DNA of 64,000 nt from Massiliimalia sp050943535 (GTDB lineage: Bacteria; Bacillota; Clostridia; Oscillospirales; Ruminococcaceae), in contig JBMNPJ010000009.1 of NCBI GenBank assembly GCA_050943535.1, positions 1-64,000 of the forward strand, written 5' to 3'. The translations under genes were made by a program, and so were the position numbers. Position 1 is the first letter of the stretch, and each line of letters begins with the position of its first letter. The notes under the pieces are model-generated. The model saw nothing but the letters and a program-made list of their open reading frames with translations, was not told the DNA's origin and did not search any database. Below are positions 17,319-26,422 of this stretch, piece after piece.

Positions 17319-18278
17319 ATGAATTTGCACGGCAAGGATATCAAAATTTTTACAGCCAACTCGAATAAACATGTGGCAGCTGACATCGCCAAGGATTTAG
17401 GGCTGCCAGTTGGCGCCGCAGATGTAGTTACATTCAGCGACGGTGAAATTTCTGTTTCCATTAAGGAATCTGTTCGTGGTTCTGACGTATTTGTGGTTCA
17501 GTCCACTTCTCAGCCAGTGAACGACAACCTGATGGAACTGCTGATCATGATTGACGCGTTCAAACGCGCTTCCGCTGGACGCATCACCGCAGTTATCCCT
17601 TACTTTGGCTACGCAAGACAGGACCGTAAAGCCAAAGCCCGTGACCCGATTTCCGCAAAACTGGTTGCTGACCTGATCACCGCAGCAGGAGCTGACCGGG
17701 TACTGACCATGGACCTTCACGCTCCTCAGATTCAGGGCTTCTTTGATATTCCAGTAGACCATCTGCTGGGTGTGCCGATTCTGGCTCCTCACTTCATTGA
17801 AAAATTTGGTGACAACAAAGAAGATCTGGTTGTTGTATCTCCTGACCTGGGTTCTGTTACCAGAGCCAGAAACTTTGCTACCCGTCTGGAAGTTCCGCTT
17901 GCTATCGTAGATAAGAGAAGACAGCGGGCAAACGTATCCGAAGTTATGAACATTATCGGTAATGTAGAAGGCAAACGGGTTATCCTGGTAGACGACATGA
18001 TCGACACTGCTGGTACCCTGTGCAACGCTGCAAAAGCGATTATCGAAGTTGGCGGTGCAAAAGAAGTTACTGCCTGCGCAACCCACGGTGTTCTGTCCGG
18101 TCCTGCAATTGAACGGATCCAGAACAGCGTAATCAAAGAAGTTGTTCTTCTGGACACCATCGAACTGCCGGAAGAAAAGAAAATTGACAAAATTACTCAG
18201 CTGAAAGTTGGACCTGTATTCGCAGAAGCAATCGCTAGAATTTACGAAGATAAACCGGTTTCTCCTTTGTTTATCTAA
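17319..18278 (+). CDS. prs: Ribose-phosphate pyrophosphokinase
   Basis: A 319-residue PRPP synthetase making phosphoribosyl pyrophosphate from ribose-5-phosphate and ATP for nucleotide, His and Trp synthesis. Signatures: FSDGEISV, YFGYARQDRKAKARDPIS (ATP and metal site), DLHAPQIQGFF, and the PRPP loop VILVDDMIDTAGT. AAGGAGAG lies eight bases before the ATG. A hairpin (GAAAGCG...CGCTTTC, 17245-17278) sits in the glmU-prs gap without a T run, perhaps a processing site. Codon bias toward CTG and GTT suggests high expression. Confidence 0.96.
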   Translation: MNLHGKDIKIFTANSNKHVAADIAKDLGLPVGAADVVTFSDGEISVSIKESVRGSDVFVVQSTSQPVNDNLMELLIMIDAFKRASAGRITAVIPYFGYARQDRKAKARDPISAKLVADLITAAGADRVLTMDLHAPQIQGFFDIPVDHLLGVPILAPHFIEKFGDNKEDLVVVSPDLGSVTRARNFATRLEVPLAIVDKRRQRANVSEVMNIIGNVEGKRVILVDDMIDTAGTLCNAAKAIIEVGGAKEVTACATHGVLSGPAIERIQNSVIKEVVLLDTIELPEEKKIDKITQLKVGPVFAEAIARIYEDKPVSPLFI

Positions 18279-18321
18279 ATTTTGTCGATGCTGGTCGAAC
18301 AGGGCAAAAGGGAATAAGAAT

Positions 18322-18358
18322 AAACCTCCGCAGAGGAATATCCTCTGCGGAGGTTTTT
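18322..18358. terminator. Bidirectional terminator after prs and the lipoprotein cluster
   Basis: AAACCTCCGCAGAGGA / TCCTCTGCGGAGGTTT, loop ATA, with a T run on the plus side and TTTATTCTT on the minus side. Serves convergent transcripts. Confidence 0.88.
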
Positions 18359-18360
18359 GT

Positions 18361-19131
18361 TTACTTGATTTTTACATGATCTTTTTCCAAAATCTCCTCT
18401 ATAATCCGCTGTTCTTCCGCTTCCCAAGCACTGGAATAGTCTGCATCTTCTCCGTTTTCTGCTCTCCACTGCTGAATCCAGTCAATGGAAATTTTGTTGT
18501 AGTAGCCGGAAGCGATGATTTGCCTTTCTGTTTTCTGTGAAATGTGGTCAAGGCATTGTTCCAAAGGCAAACCGGTACTCTCCAGCATAATACGATAATA
18601 AGGATAAAACGGCTCTTCCGGGTCGGTATAGGGTTTTAATGCGGAGTATTGATACAGTTCCATCTCCTGCTGATCTACAGAAAAATCTGTCTGCACAGCC
18701 GCCCAATAAAACGCCTCCCGAAATGTAAAGTTTTTTACAGCTTCTGTTTTCGCTTCTTCCTCGGTTTTTGACGGATCTTCCAACCGATAAGCAGTAACTG
18801 CAGCATCTATCTCCGCCTCATAAATTTTAATATGATCTCCTTTTAGATACAGCGTTCCACCCTCTTCTTTTGCTTTGATTTCTTTGCCCAGGAGCTTTCC
18901 CTGCTGTTTCGCCATTTTTTCTTCTTCAGGGGAAATTTCCCGGATGGAACTGAGAACGTCAACCTGGGAAGTTTGTGAATCTTCTTTAGAAACAGGCTGA
19001 GACATTTGGGAAACCGGGACAGAGGTCTGTCCCTGGGCAGATGAATCCCCGTCCTGCGTTCCGCATCCAGAAAACAGGGTAGTGGTCAATACTACCGTTA
19101 AAATTAACGCCATAAGGTTTTTGTATTTCAT
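18361..19131 (-). CDS. Tandem paralogous lipoprotein, copy 3 of 3
   Basis: A 256-residue lipoprotein. Signal peptide MKYKNLMALILTVVLTTTLFSGC with lipobox FSGC, then an acidic/Ser/Gln linker (QDGDSSAQGQ ... KEDSQTSQ) almost identical in the other two copies. The body is alpha-helical (EEEKMAKQQGKLLGKEIKAK; YLKGDHIKIYEAEIDAAVTA; EEEAKTEAVKNFTFREAFYW). The YLxGDHIxIYxxEID start and the helix layout resemble the SurA/PrsA N-terminal chaperone region; this is inference. It is the most diverged copy and lacks the WYETWEKTEALQ segment. AAGGACGG precedes the ATG; an upstream GTG/ATG in frame has no site. Confidence 0.8.
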   Translation of the reverse strand: MKYKNLMALILTVVLTTTLFSGCGTQDGDSSAQGQTSVPVSQMSQPVSKEDSQTSQVDVLSSIREISPEEEKMAKQQGKLLGKEIKAKEEGGTLYLKGDHIKIYEAEIDAAVTAYRLEDPSKTEEEAKTEAVKNFTFREAFYWAAVQTDFSVDQQEMELYQYSALKPYTDPEEPFYPYYRIMLESTGLPLEQCLDHISQKTERQIIASGYYNKISIDWIQQWRAENGEDADYSSAWEAEEQRIIEEILEKDHVKIK

Positions 19132-19156
19132 AGGGGATACCGTCCTTTTTATCAAA

Positions 19157-19954
19157 TTATACCTTTACCTCTGCGTGGTCTTTTTCCAAGATTTCCTCTG
19201 CTATGCGCAGCTGTTCTTCCTCCCACGCCACATTCAGCGTACTGTTAATGCCATCCGTCCAGCTTTCCACCTGAAGGGCTTCGGTTTTCTCCCAGGTTTC
19301 ATACCACTGGGAGAACTTGCTGTCGGCATACTGGTTTACCAAATAATTTTTTTCTGCGCTCTCTCTGAGACAGTCAAAATACTTTTCTTCCGATAATCCA
19401 GAACCCTCCAGCATCACCCGATTGCCCGGATAAAATTCGTCTTCTGGATCTGTATAGGATTTAATGGCACTTTCACCCAGCCTCAGTTTATCCTCTTCCG
19501 AAATAGTAATTCCTTCCTGCTCTGCGGCCCAAATAAAAGCTGCCTCTATTTTCATCTGTTTCACGGCTTCTTTTTCAGATTCTTCCGTTTTCTGTCCGGT
19601 ACCTGATAAAACCGTTGCAAGGTAATCTATCTCTGCCTGATAAATTTTAATGTGATCTCCTTCCAGGTACAGCTTATCCTTTTCATTTTCTCCGGCTGTG
19701 CAGGCTTTGGCGTATAAATCGCCTACTTTTAGAAATAATTCCCGTTCCTCCGGGGAAATTTCCCGGATGGAACTGAGGACGTCAAATTCGGAAGTCTGTG
19801 AATCTTCTTTAGAAACAGGCTGAGACATTTGAGAAACCGGAACAGAGGTCTGCCCCTGCGCAGATGAATCTCCGTCCTGTGTTCCGCATCCAGAAAACAA
19901 GGTAGTGGTTAAGAGTGTCATTAAAATCAATGCCATAAGGTTTTTGTATTTCAT
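19157..19954 (-). CDS. Tandem paralogous lipoprotein, copy 2 of 3
   Basis: A 265-residue lipoprotein with the same signal peptide, lipobox and linker as its neighbours. The first 75 residues and their DNA are close to identical to copy 3, including the 5' leader with AAAAGGACGG. The last 60 residues (YADSKFSQWYETWEKTEALQ ... ILEKDHAEVK) match copy 1. The middle third (about 80-200) differs from both. The mosaic pattern suggests duplication followed by gene conversion at both ends. Function unknown; a cell-surface chaperone or foldase-like role is a guess from the GDHIxIYQAEID-type helix. Confidence 0.8.
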   Translation of the reverse strand: MKYKNLMALILMTLLTTTLFSGCGTQDGDSSAQGQTSVPVSQMSQPVSKEDSQTSEFDVLSSIREISPEERELFLKVGDLYAKACTAGENEKDKLYLEGDHIKIYQAEIDYLATVLSGTGQKTEESEKEAVKQMKIEAAFIWAAEQEGITISEEDKLRLGESAIKSYTDPEDEFYPGNRVMLEGSGLSEEKYFDCLRESAEKNYLVNQYADSKFSQWYETWEKTEALQVESWTDGINSTLNVAWEEEQLRIAEEILEKDHAEVKV

Positions 19955-19979
19955 AGGGGATACCGTCCTTTTTATCAAA

Positions 19980-20780
19980 TTATGCCTTTACCTCTGCGTG
20001 GTCTTTTTCTAGAATTTCCTCTGCCATGCGCAGCTGTTCTTTCTCCCACGCCACGTTCAGCGTACTGTTAATGCCATCCGTCCAGCTTTCCACCTGAAGG
20101 GCTTCAGTTTTTTCCCAGGTTTCATACCACTGGGAAAACTTGCTGTCGGCGTATTCTTGGGCAATATAGTTTCGACGAGCCCAATCCATGTAACCGTCCA
20201 AAAACTCCTCTTTGGAAAGTCCGGAGCCCTCAATCGTCAGCATATTTCCCGGATAAAACAAATCATTGGGATCAACAAATTGTTTTTTCGCCGTTTCTAT
20301 AGACTGATTCAGCAGTTCCCGATCAAACTCCAGATTTTCCTGTTCCGCAGCAAAGCAAAATGCCTCCTGTATCTTCATTTGCCGGACAGCCCATTCTGCA
20401 GGATCCACCCCCTTTTCTTCTGCCGTACTGTTTTCTATCACAGTCAAATAGTCAATTTCCTCTTGATAAATCCGAATGTGATCCCCTTCCAAATAAATGG
20501 TTCCGTTTCCATTTTCACGGGCTTGATAACTTTTAGCTAACCGCTGTCCAAGCATTCGGTACATATCTTCCTTTTCCGGGGTAAGGGCAAGAAGGGAGCT
20601 GAGTTCATCAACCTGGGAAGTCTGCGAATCTTCTTTAGAAACAGGCTGAGACAGTTGGGAAACCGGGGCAGAGGTCTGCCCCTGCGCAGATGAATCGCCG
20701 TCCTGTGTCCCGCACCCGGAAAGCAGGGTTGTAGTCAATACTGCCGTTAAAATTAGCGCCATAAGGTTTTTGTGTTTCAT
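19980..20780 (-). CDS. Tandem paralogous lipoprotein, copy 1 of 3
   Basis: A 266-residue lipoprotein, promoter-proximal member of the array. Signal peptide MKHKNLMALILTAVLTTTLLSGC; linker as in the others. The body includes YLEGDHIRIYQEEIDYLTVI, WAVRQMKIQEAFCFAAEQEN and FVDPNDLFYPGNMLTIEGSG. The C-terminal 60 residues match copy 2. Start at 20780 has only a weak GAAAGAA site, unlike the two downstream copies. The array is transcribed leftward and ends at the shared terminator at 18322. Confidence 0.8.
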   Translation of the reverse strand: MKHKNLMALILTAVLTTTLLSGCGTQDGDSSAQGQTSAPVSQLSQPVSKEDSQTSQVDELSSLLALTPEKEDMYRMLGQRLAKSYQARENGNGTIYLEGDHIRIYQEEIDYLTVIENSTAEEKGVDPAEWAVRQMKIQEAFCFAAEQENLEFDRELLNQSIETAKKQFVDPNDLFYPGNMLTIEGSGLSKEEFLDGYMDWARRNYIAQEYADSKFSQWYETWEKTEALQVESWTDGINSTLNVAWEKEQLRMAEEILEKDHAEVKA

Positions 20781-20948
20781 AAGGAACACGTTCTTTCTTT
20801 CCCAGTATTGTGTTTACAGTTCTCATTTTTTTAATCTTTATTATATCAAAATATAACAAAAAAGTAAATAAAAAAGCAGTTTTTCTGTTCTATCAATCAA
20901 TATCCTCCGGATTAAAACTACTTGAAACAATCTTTTCTAAGGAAAATT

Positions 20949-20999
20949 AAACCGACCCCCTCAGCCATGCTATGGTTTCTGAAAGGGGGTCGGCTTTTT
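20949..20999. terminator. Terminator upstream of the lipoprotein array
   Basis: CCGACCCCC / GGGGGTCGG stem with a long internal loop and CTTTTTA on the plus side; the minus side also has TTTAATTTT. On the minus strand it follows the acetyltransferase gene, so it probably ends that transcript. Confidence 0.7.
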
Positions 21000-21073
21000 A
21001 CTTACATGGAATTAGACAGCTCTTGCTGCCTGATATATTTACGCAATCAACAAAAAGAAAATTCGGGTAAGTG

Positions 21074-21679
21074 TTATCCTTTTCGTCCGTGACGGTCCTG
21101 TTCCAAATCCTCTTCGGTAATGGGGCGGATCACCCGGCAGGGATTTCCCGCCGCCACGCAGTTAGCTGGAATATCCTTGGTCACAATACTGCCGGCACCG
21201 ATGACCGTATTGTCTCCAATAGTCACCCCAGGGCAGATGACAGAGTTGCTTCCAATCCACACATTTTCCCCGATGACCACTGGATAAGAGTACATCTCTC
21301 CCTGGGTGCGCAGTTTGTGGTGTACTGGATGACCCGTTGCACTGATGGTCACGTTGGGAGCAATCAAAACGCCTTTTTTAATGATAATTTTATAGTCGTC
21401 CACCAAAGTCAAATTGGAATTAATGTATACACCGTCACCGATAGTTACGGTTTTTCCGAACGCCAGGGTCAAAGGCGGTTCAATCCACACGTCTTTTCCC
21501 ACTTCTCCAAAAATTTCAGGAAGCATGGCAATCCGCCGCTCCCGTTCTTCCGGGCGAAGATGGTTAAAATCATACACCTTTCCCCGGGCAATTTTCTGCG
21601 CTTCAATGGCTTCCGGCGTATCGGTCCATAATAATCCCTGCGCCTTGCGCTGTTCCATTTCCTCATGCGTTATCATCAT
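21074..21679 (-). CDS. Sugar O-acetyltransferase (maltose/galactoside type)
   Basis: A 201-residue hexapeptide acyltransferase of the Maa/LacA/NodL group, moving acetyl from acetyl-CoA to a sugar hydroxyl. Helical N-terminus (MITHEEMEQRKAQGLLW), then left-handed beta helix with FGKTVTIGDGVYINSNLTLV, the catalytic His in ISATGHPVHH, GENVWIGSNSVICPGVTIG and the end block NCVAAGNPCRVIRPI. Length and order are complete. AAAGGATG precedes the ATG. It lies 42 bp downstream of the MATE gene and is probably co-transcribed with it. Confidence 0.9.
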   Translation of the reverse strand: MMITHEEMEQRKAQGLLWTDTPEAIEAQKIARGKVYDFNHLRPEERERRIAMLPEIFGEVGKDVWIEPPLTLAFGKTVTIGDGVYINSNLTLVDDYKIIIKKGVLIAPNVTISATGHPVHHKLRTQGEMYSYPVVIGENVWIGSNSVICPGVTIGDNTVIGAGSIVTKDIPANCVAAGNPCRVIRPITEEDLEQDRHGRKG

Positions 21680-21721
21680 GATCCATCCTTTCTTAAATCC
21701 CGGTATTCCCGGGAATCGTTT

Positions 21722-23074
21722 TTACTTTTGCCCTCCGTCTTCTGCCGGCTGGGTCAGATTCACAAGCCAGGTGTCCTTTTTCAAGCGGATGAGCACCACA
21801 GGGGTTTTAACCAGCTCGTCCAGGTTGATCAATACAAACACCCAAATCGGGTCCCATTTGAGCACAAATGCCGCAATGCTACCCAGTAGCACGCAAAATC
21901 CCCACATAACCGCGCCGTCACAGTACAGCCCAAACCGGGTATCTCCTCCCGCCGGAAAAATTCCGCACAGCAGGGTATAGGTAATTGCCGCAAAAATTAC
22001 ATTTACAGACAATAGGCGGTACATCACTGAAAAATAGGTGATTCCCTGGTCAGAAAGATTCAAAATGCCAGTAATTGGCCGCTCTGCAATCAGCATCATT
22101 CCACAGCAGATGGCTCCGCTGATAACCGCTACTTTCATCAGCTGACGGGAATGGACTTTTGCCTGGGAAAGGCTGCCTTTCCCCAAGTCGTTTCCCAGCA
22201 AAATCGCTCCTGCCTCTGCAAAGCCGAAACTTGCTACTGTAGCAGTGTTCTGAATAGAGGAGGCAACCGAATTTGCAGCCACTGCATCAGAACCCATCCG
22301 CCCCATAATGGCTGCCAAAACCGCCATAGCTCCTCCCCAGACAAAACCCTCCAGCGTAATGGGCAAAGTCACTTTCCAAAAGCTTTGGCTCAGCTGACGG
22401 GCACCCCTGCCAAACCAGCCAATGGTCTTTGTCCGGCTCCAATGAACGCCGCAGACAGCCGCCTCCAAACCGCGGGAAAGCACTGTAGCCAATGCCACGC
22501 CGAAAATCCCCATGGGAGGAACTCCAAACAGCCCAAAAAGCACAACTGCATTCAACAGCACATTGGCACACAAAGTAACCACCGAAATCAAAGCGCTGGT
22601 GCGCACCCGCTTTCTGGCTTTGAGGGAAGCAAGATAAACCTGACTGAAAGAAGAAAACAGGTAAGAGAACCCCACAATCCGTAGATAGATCCCGCCCTGC
22701 CGGCACAAATCGGGATCGCTTGTAAACAGTCTCATCAAAAATTCCGGCGTCAAAATTGCCGCTGCCGCAAAGCAAAGAGAAACCACTGCAGAAAGCCGAA
22801 AAGCAATGAAAAAAATCCGGCTGGTATTTTCCGCGTCCTGTTTTCCCAGATACTGTGCCATTAACACCGCTTCTCCAGCAGTCAGACCGGTGAAAAACAA
22901 ACTGAGCACAAAGGCAATCTGATTGGCAAGGGATGCTGCTGAAAGGGCAGTTTGTCCCACGTAATTGAGCATCAAAGTATCCGCCGCTCCCACTGCCGCA
23001 GATAAAAGATTCTGCAGAATGATGGGAATTGCCAGCGCTGCCAGCTCCCGGTAAAATTCACTCCTGTGTTCCAT
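21722..23074 (-). CDS. MATE family efflux transporter
   Basis: A 450-residue, 12-helix multidrug and toxin extrusion antiporter. Two MATE repeats are visible, the first with ALAIPIILQNLLSAAVGAADTLML and QIAFVLSLFFTGLTAGEAVLMAQYLG, the second with LPITLEGFVWGGAMAVLAAIMGR and ATVASFGFAEAGAILLGNDLG. Exports cationic compounds with Na+ or H+ exchange; substrate unknown. AAGGTGA precedes the ATG. It is divergent from the AraC regulator at 23197, which makes that regulator the likely controller. Confidence 0.92.
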   Translation of the reverse strand: MEHRSEFYRELAALAIPIILQNLLSAAVGAADTLMLNYVGQTALSAASLANQIAFVLSLFFTGLTAGEAVLMAQYLGKQDAENTSRIFFIAFRLSAVVSLCFAAAAILTPEFLMRLFTSDPDLCRQGGIYLRIVGFSYLFSSFSQVYLASLKARKRVRTSALISVVTLCANVLLNAVVLFGLFGVPPMGIFGVALATVLSRGLEAAVCGVHWSRTKTIGWFGRGARQLSQSFWKVTLPITLEGFVWGGAMAVLAAIMGRMGSDAVAANSVASSIQNTATVASFGFAEAGAILLGNDLGKGSLSQAKVHSRQLMKVAVISGAICCGMMLIAERPITGILNLSDQGITYFSVMYRLLSVNVIFAAITYTLLCGIFPAGGDTRFGLYCDGAVMWGFCVLLGSIAAFVLKWDPIWVFVLINLDELVKTPVVLIRLKKDTWLVNLTQPAEDGGQK

Positions 23075-23196
23075 GAATTCACCTTGCTTTCCAAATTTTT
23101 CTATAGTATGATTATATTAATAAATTTATTTTCATTCTATCCTTTTATTGGCGAAAAATATCAAAATAGCAACATCTTTGAAAGGAGGGAGATTGT

Positions 23197-24090
23197 TTGA
23201 ATCCTCTTGTAATTCCAGTGGATCAAAACCTAAATGCGCTGCTTCCCATCGGCACACCAGCTTTTCCCATCCAGCTGTTTCACGACAATTTAAAAAATTT
23301 CACCAACGGCTTTGTAAACTGGCACCGGCAGAAAACCATAGAAATTTCCGTGGTGAAAAAGGGCGCCGTACTGGTACAGACATTGGGAAGGGAACAAAAG
23401 GTGTGTGCAGGCGACGGTTTTCTCATTTTCCCTGGCAGGCTTCACGCAGTAAAGCCCTGGGGAAACCAGCCGGCAGAATACACCACCCTGATTTTTGACC
23501 CTGTACTGCTGACCGGATACCGAGGCAGTTTCTGGGAAGAAGTCTATTATCTTCCTTACCTGGGACACGGCTGCCTGTTCTTTTGGGGAGCGTGTGCCGA
23601 CGCTCAGCCTGCTTTCGAAAAATTGTCCTGGATTTTTTCCCTTTGGGATTCCTCTCTTACCCCAGAAAAGCAGCTTCAAATTCAGCGCCTTTTACAGGAC
23701 AGCTGGGCGGTTTTGGCAGATAAAATATTCTCCCAGCAGACCATCCCCGAATCTCCTGCAGAAAGCCGCCGCTTATTTGATATGGTGGATTATCTTCATG
23801 AGCATTATCAGGAAAAATTCTCCTTGACAGACATGGCGGCACATATCTGTGTCAGCCGGGGAGAATGCAGCCGGTTTTTTAAGCGCATGATGCACATGAC
23901 CATTTCTGAATATTTGACAGAATACCGCATCGCCAAATCCATGGAGCTTTTGGAACAGGGAGAACAAAACATTACCCAAATTGCTGAATCTGTAGGGTTT
24001 TCCACAGTCAGTTATTTTATCTGCCGGTTTCGGCAAAAGGTGGGACAAAGCCCCCTGGCGTATCAAAAACAGACCCTTCCTTTTGCCTAA
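23197..24090 (+). CDS. AraC family transcriptional regulator
   Basis: A 297-residue regulator: N-terminal cupin-type sensor (LGREQKVCAGDGFLIFPGRL, about 68-90), C-terminal AraC double helix-turn-helix (about 195-290) with FSLTDMAAHICVSRGECSRF, the linker ISEYLTEYRIAKSMELLEQG and the signature ITQIAESVGFSTVSYFICRF. The start is TTG at 23197, placed 6-8 bases after AAAGGAGGGA. It is divergent from the MATE pump and probably controls it. A weak hairpin and T run follow at 24101-24135. The next 250 bp before the GGDEF gene is AT-rich with nothing recognised. Confidence 0.9.
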   Translation: MNPLVIPVDQNLNALLPIGTPAFPIQLFHDNLKNFTNGFVNWHRQKTIEISVVKKGAVLVQTLGREQKVCAGDGFLIFPGRLHAVKPWGNQPAEYTTLIFDPVLLTGYRGSFWEEVYYLPYLGHGCLFFWGACADAQPAFEKLSWIFSLWDSSLTPEKQLQIQRLLQDSWAVLADKIFSQQTIPESPAESRRLFDMVDYLHEHYQEKFSLTDMAAHICVSRGECSRFFKRMMHMTISEYLTEYRIAKSMELLEQGEQNITQIAESVGFSTVSYFICRFRQKVGQSPLAYQKQTLPFA

Positions 24091-24388
24091 AGAACCCCCT
24101 TTGGCCGCAAAATTTCGGCGGTCCTATCATTTTTGTACTCTTTTACAAAAAATTTTTCTTAATTTTTAAAATAGTGTACAAATTTTGTAGAATTAACAGC
24201 AAAAGTGTAGATTTCCACTATGCAATCTGATAAAATATTTTATATATTTTTAAAATACTTATCCAGTACAAACTCTGTTTTTCTGCGAAATATCGTTTAA
24301 ACACCGAAAACACTATATCTTTATCCACGAAATCCGAAACATTTTGAAAACTTTCCAGAAAACAAAATGAAAAGGAGGCTCTGTTTTT

Positions 24389-25390
24389 ATGTCACATGAC
24401 ATGTTAAATGTCAAAGGAAGAAAACAAATTGTACAGGAAATGACCAGTTATGTGGTACATAAATATTACTGTGATGGTGATGTAGAAGCTGTGATTGGGT
24501 TATTCGATGAACAACTCAGCTGGCTTGGCGCAGGAGAAAATGAATTTGCTGCAGGGACGGATACTATATCGGCTATTTTTCGGCAATTTGCAGGCATGGT
24601 TCCCAAATGCAATATTTCACAGGAAGAATACCATGTTATGGAGCTGACCCCGGAATATTATGTCTGTTCTGGCAGAATGTGGATTGCCACCGATCCCTCT
24701 ACCAACATTTATCTGCGTCAGCATCAGCGCATTACAACCGTATTTCACTTTGTAGGGGAACAGCCCAAATGCTGTCACATCCACATTTCCAACCCCTATT
24801 GGGAAATGAAGGATGATGATGTGGGCTTTCCTACCCAAATGAGCAAACAATCCTATGAATATTTGCAGGAACAGGTTGCGGAACAAAAAAGACAAATCCA
24901 GGAACAAACCGCTCTGTTAAAGCGCATGAGCTTTGAAGATTCCATGACAGGATTGTTTAACAGAAACCGATTTAACTATATGGTAGACCGCTATCAACAC
25001 CAGCCGGGAACCCCTTTGGGCATTGCCTGTTTTGATCTCAATGGTCTGAAAGCGGTCAACGACCTGTGCGGGCACATTGCCGGCGACGAACTGATCTGCC
25101 TGATGGCCAAGCACATTAAAAATGCTTTTCCTGGAAAAGGATACCGAATCGGCGGAGATGAATTCATTGTCATCGACGAAGATCTGGATGAAAAAACCTT
25201 TTCTGACCGGGTATATGAGGTTTGCGAAAACATGAAAAAAGATCAGGGAAGCTGTACGGTAGGCATTTCCTGGCACGCTTCCGGAGGCAATATTCAAAAA
25301 CAGTTTGAAGAAGCAGATCAGCGCATGTATCAGGCAAAAGAACAGTTTTATGAAATACAAAAAAATAAAAAGGAAGAGGACAACACCTAA
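24389..25390 (+). CDS. SnoaL-like domain / GGDEF protein (putative diguanylate cyclase)
   Basis: A 333-residue two-domain protein. Residues about 10-145 look like an NTF2/SnoaL-like cone (TSYVVHKYYCDGDVEAVIGL ... VFHFVGEQPKCCHIHISNP). A short coiled coil (LQEQVAEQKRQIQEQTALLK) leads into a GGDEF domain (175-320) with SMTGLFNRNRF, CFDLNGLKAVND, HIAGDELI and the intact active loop YRIGGDEFIVI. It should convert two GTP to cyclic di-GMP. No membrane segment. AAAGGAGG lies eight or more bases before the ATG. SnoaL used as a sensor in front of GGDEF is uncommon. Confidence 0.86.
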   Translation: MSHDMLNVKGRKQIVQEMTSYVVHKYYCDGDVEAVIGLFDEQLSWLGAGENEFAAGTDTISAIFRQFAGMVPKCNISQEEYHVMELTPEYYVCSGRMWIATDPSTNIYLRQHQRITTVFHFVGEQPKCCHIHISNPYWEMKDDDVGFPTQMSKQSYEYLQEQVAEQKRQIQEQTALLKRMSFEDSMTGLFNRNRFNYMVDRYQHQPGTPLGIACFDLNGLKAVNDLCGHIAGDELICLMAKHIKNAFPGKGYRIGGDEFIVIDEDLDEKTFSDRVYEVCENMKKDQGSCTVGISWHASGGNIQKQFEEADQRMYQAKEQFYEIQKNKKEEDNT

Positions 25391-25552
25391 CCGGCTTTCT
25401 ATTTTTTGTGGTGGGCCGCTTTCCCATTACCTACTTTTTCGCTTCATCACAATCTTTTTTCTGCCGCAATTTGTTTTTAAAGCAAAGACAACTTGCTTTT
25501 CATGTTGGGCTGTATTCCCAGAATCCTGCGGCAAAGGCAGGCAATTTTCGGC

Positions 25553-25581
25553 TTGAAAAAGCCCCATACCCGTAGTATAAT
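25553..25581 (+). promoter_or_regulatory. Sigma-A promoter for the PduL-type gene
   Basis: TTGAAA (25553-25558), a 17-bp spacer and a perfect TATAAT (25576-25581), 44 bp before the ATG. Confidence 0.8.
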
Positions 25582-25624
25582 AAGAACGAAATCAAATATA
25601 TCTTAGAAATGGTAGGTTAGTATC

Positions 25625-26200
25625 ATGGCAAAATTTATGGTAGAAACTTCTGCCCGTCACGTACACGTGACCAAAGAAGATTTAGAAACATTGTTCGGTA
25701 AAGGCGCATCCCTGACCAAGAAAAAAGACCTGTCTCAGCCAGGACAGTTTGCATGTGAAGAACGGGTTACTGTTGTAGGACCAAAAGGCGAACTGCCAGG
25801 TGTATCCATTCTGGGTCCAGAACGTCCTGCTACTCAGGTTGAACTGTCTTTGACCGATGCTAGAAAAATCGGCGTAGCTGCTCCAATCCGTGAATCCGGA
25901 GATGTTGCTGGAAGCGGCGCATGCAAACTGGTTGGTCCATGCGGTGAAGTAGAACTGACCGAAGGCGTAATCGCTGCAAAACGTCATATCCACATGACTC
26001 CTGCAGACGCAGAAACTTTCCAGGTACAGGACAAAGATGTAGTTGCTGTTAAAATTGAAACTGCTGAAAGAACCACTATCTACGGTGACGTAGTAGTTCG
26101 TGTCAGCCCAAAATTTGCTTTGGCAATGCATATTGATACAGACGAATCCAACGCTGCTGGCTGCGGCAGAGAAGTTTACGGCGAAATTTTCAAAGCATAA
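25625..26200 (+). CDS. pduL: PduL-type phosphate acyltransferase (phosphotransacetylase)
   Basis: A 191-residue PduL-family enzyme transferring acyl groups between CoA and phosphate (acetyl- or propionyl-CoA to acyl-phosphate). Zinc-binding His motifs are SARHVHVT near the start and AKRHIHMTP in the second half; GPERPATQVELSLTDARKIG and RVSPKFALAMHIDTDESNAA follow. The N-terminal targeting helix of microcompartment-associated PduL is missing and no shell genes are nearby. It is therefore more likely the housekeeping phosphotransacetylase for acetate and ATP production. Strong promoter and biased codons suggest high expression. Confidence 0.9.
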   Translation: MAKFMVETSARHVHVTKEDLETLFGKGASLTKKKDLSQPGQFACEERVTVVGPKGELPGVSILGPERPATQVELSLTDARKIGVAAPIRESGDVAGSGACKLVGPCGEVELTEGVIAAKRHIHMTPADAETFQVQDKDVVAVKIETAERTTIYGDVVVRVSPKFALAMHIDTDESNAAGCGREVYGEIFKA

Positions 26201-26241
26201 TTTCCCGAATATTTTCGTTTGAAACTGAAAAAATAAAAGGT

Positions 26242-26282
26242 GGGCGCTGCATGACCTGTATTGTGCGGCGCTCCCTTTTTTT
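26242..26282 (+). terminator. Terminator after the PduL-type gene
   Basis: GGGCGCTGC pairs with GCGGCGCTCCC (one bulged T, one G-U), followed by seven T. Confidence 0.75.
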
Positions 26283-26422
26283 GTCTGTATTTTTTGAATT
26301 TGTATTCCAAAATTGTAAATAATTTGTGGTTTAGTTTACATTACCCGGGGTATATGATATACTTATAGTAATAATATTGCCGGAATTTCGGCAAACGGAT
26401 TTTTCAGAAAGGGGATGTCTAC

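Noticed and set aside
25625..26200. Bacterial microcompartment locus
   Set aside because: The PduL-type enzyme lacks the N-terminal targeting helix, and no shell proteins or diol/ethanolamine genes are near.
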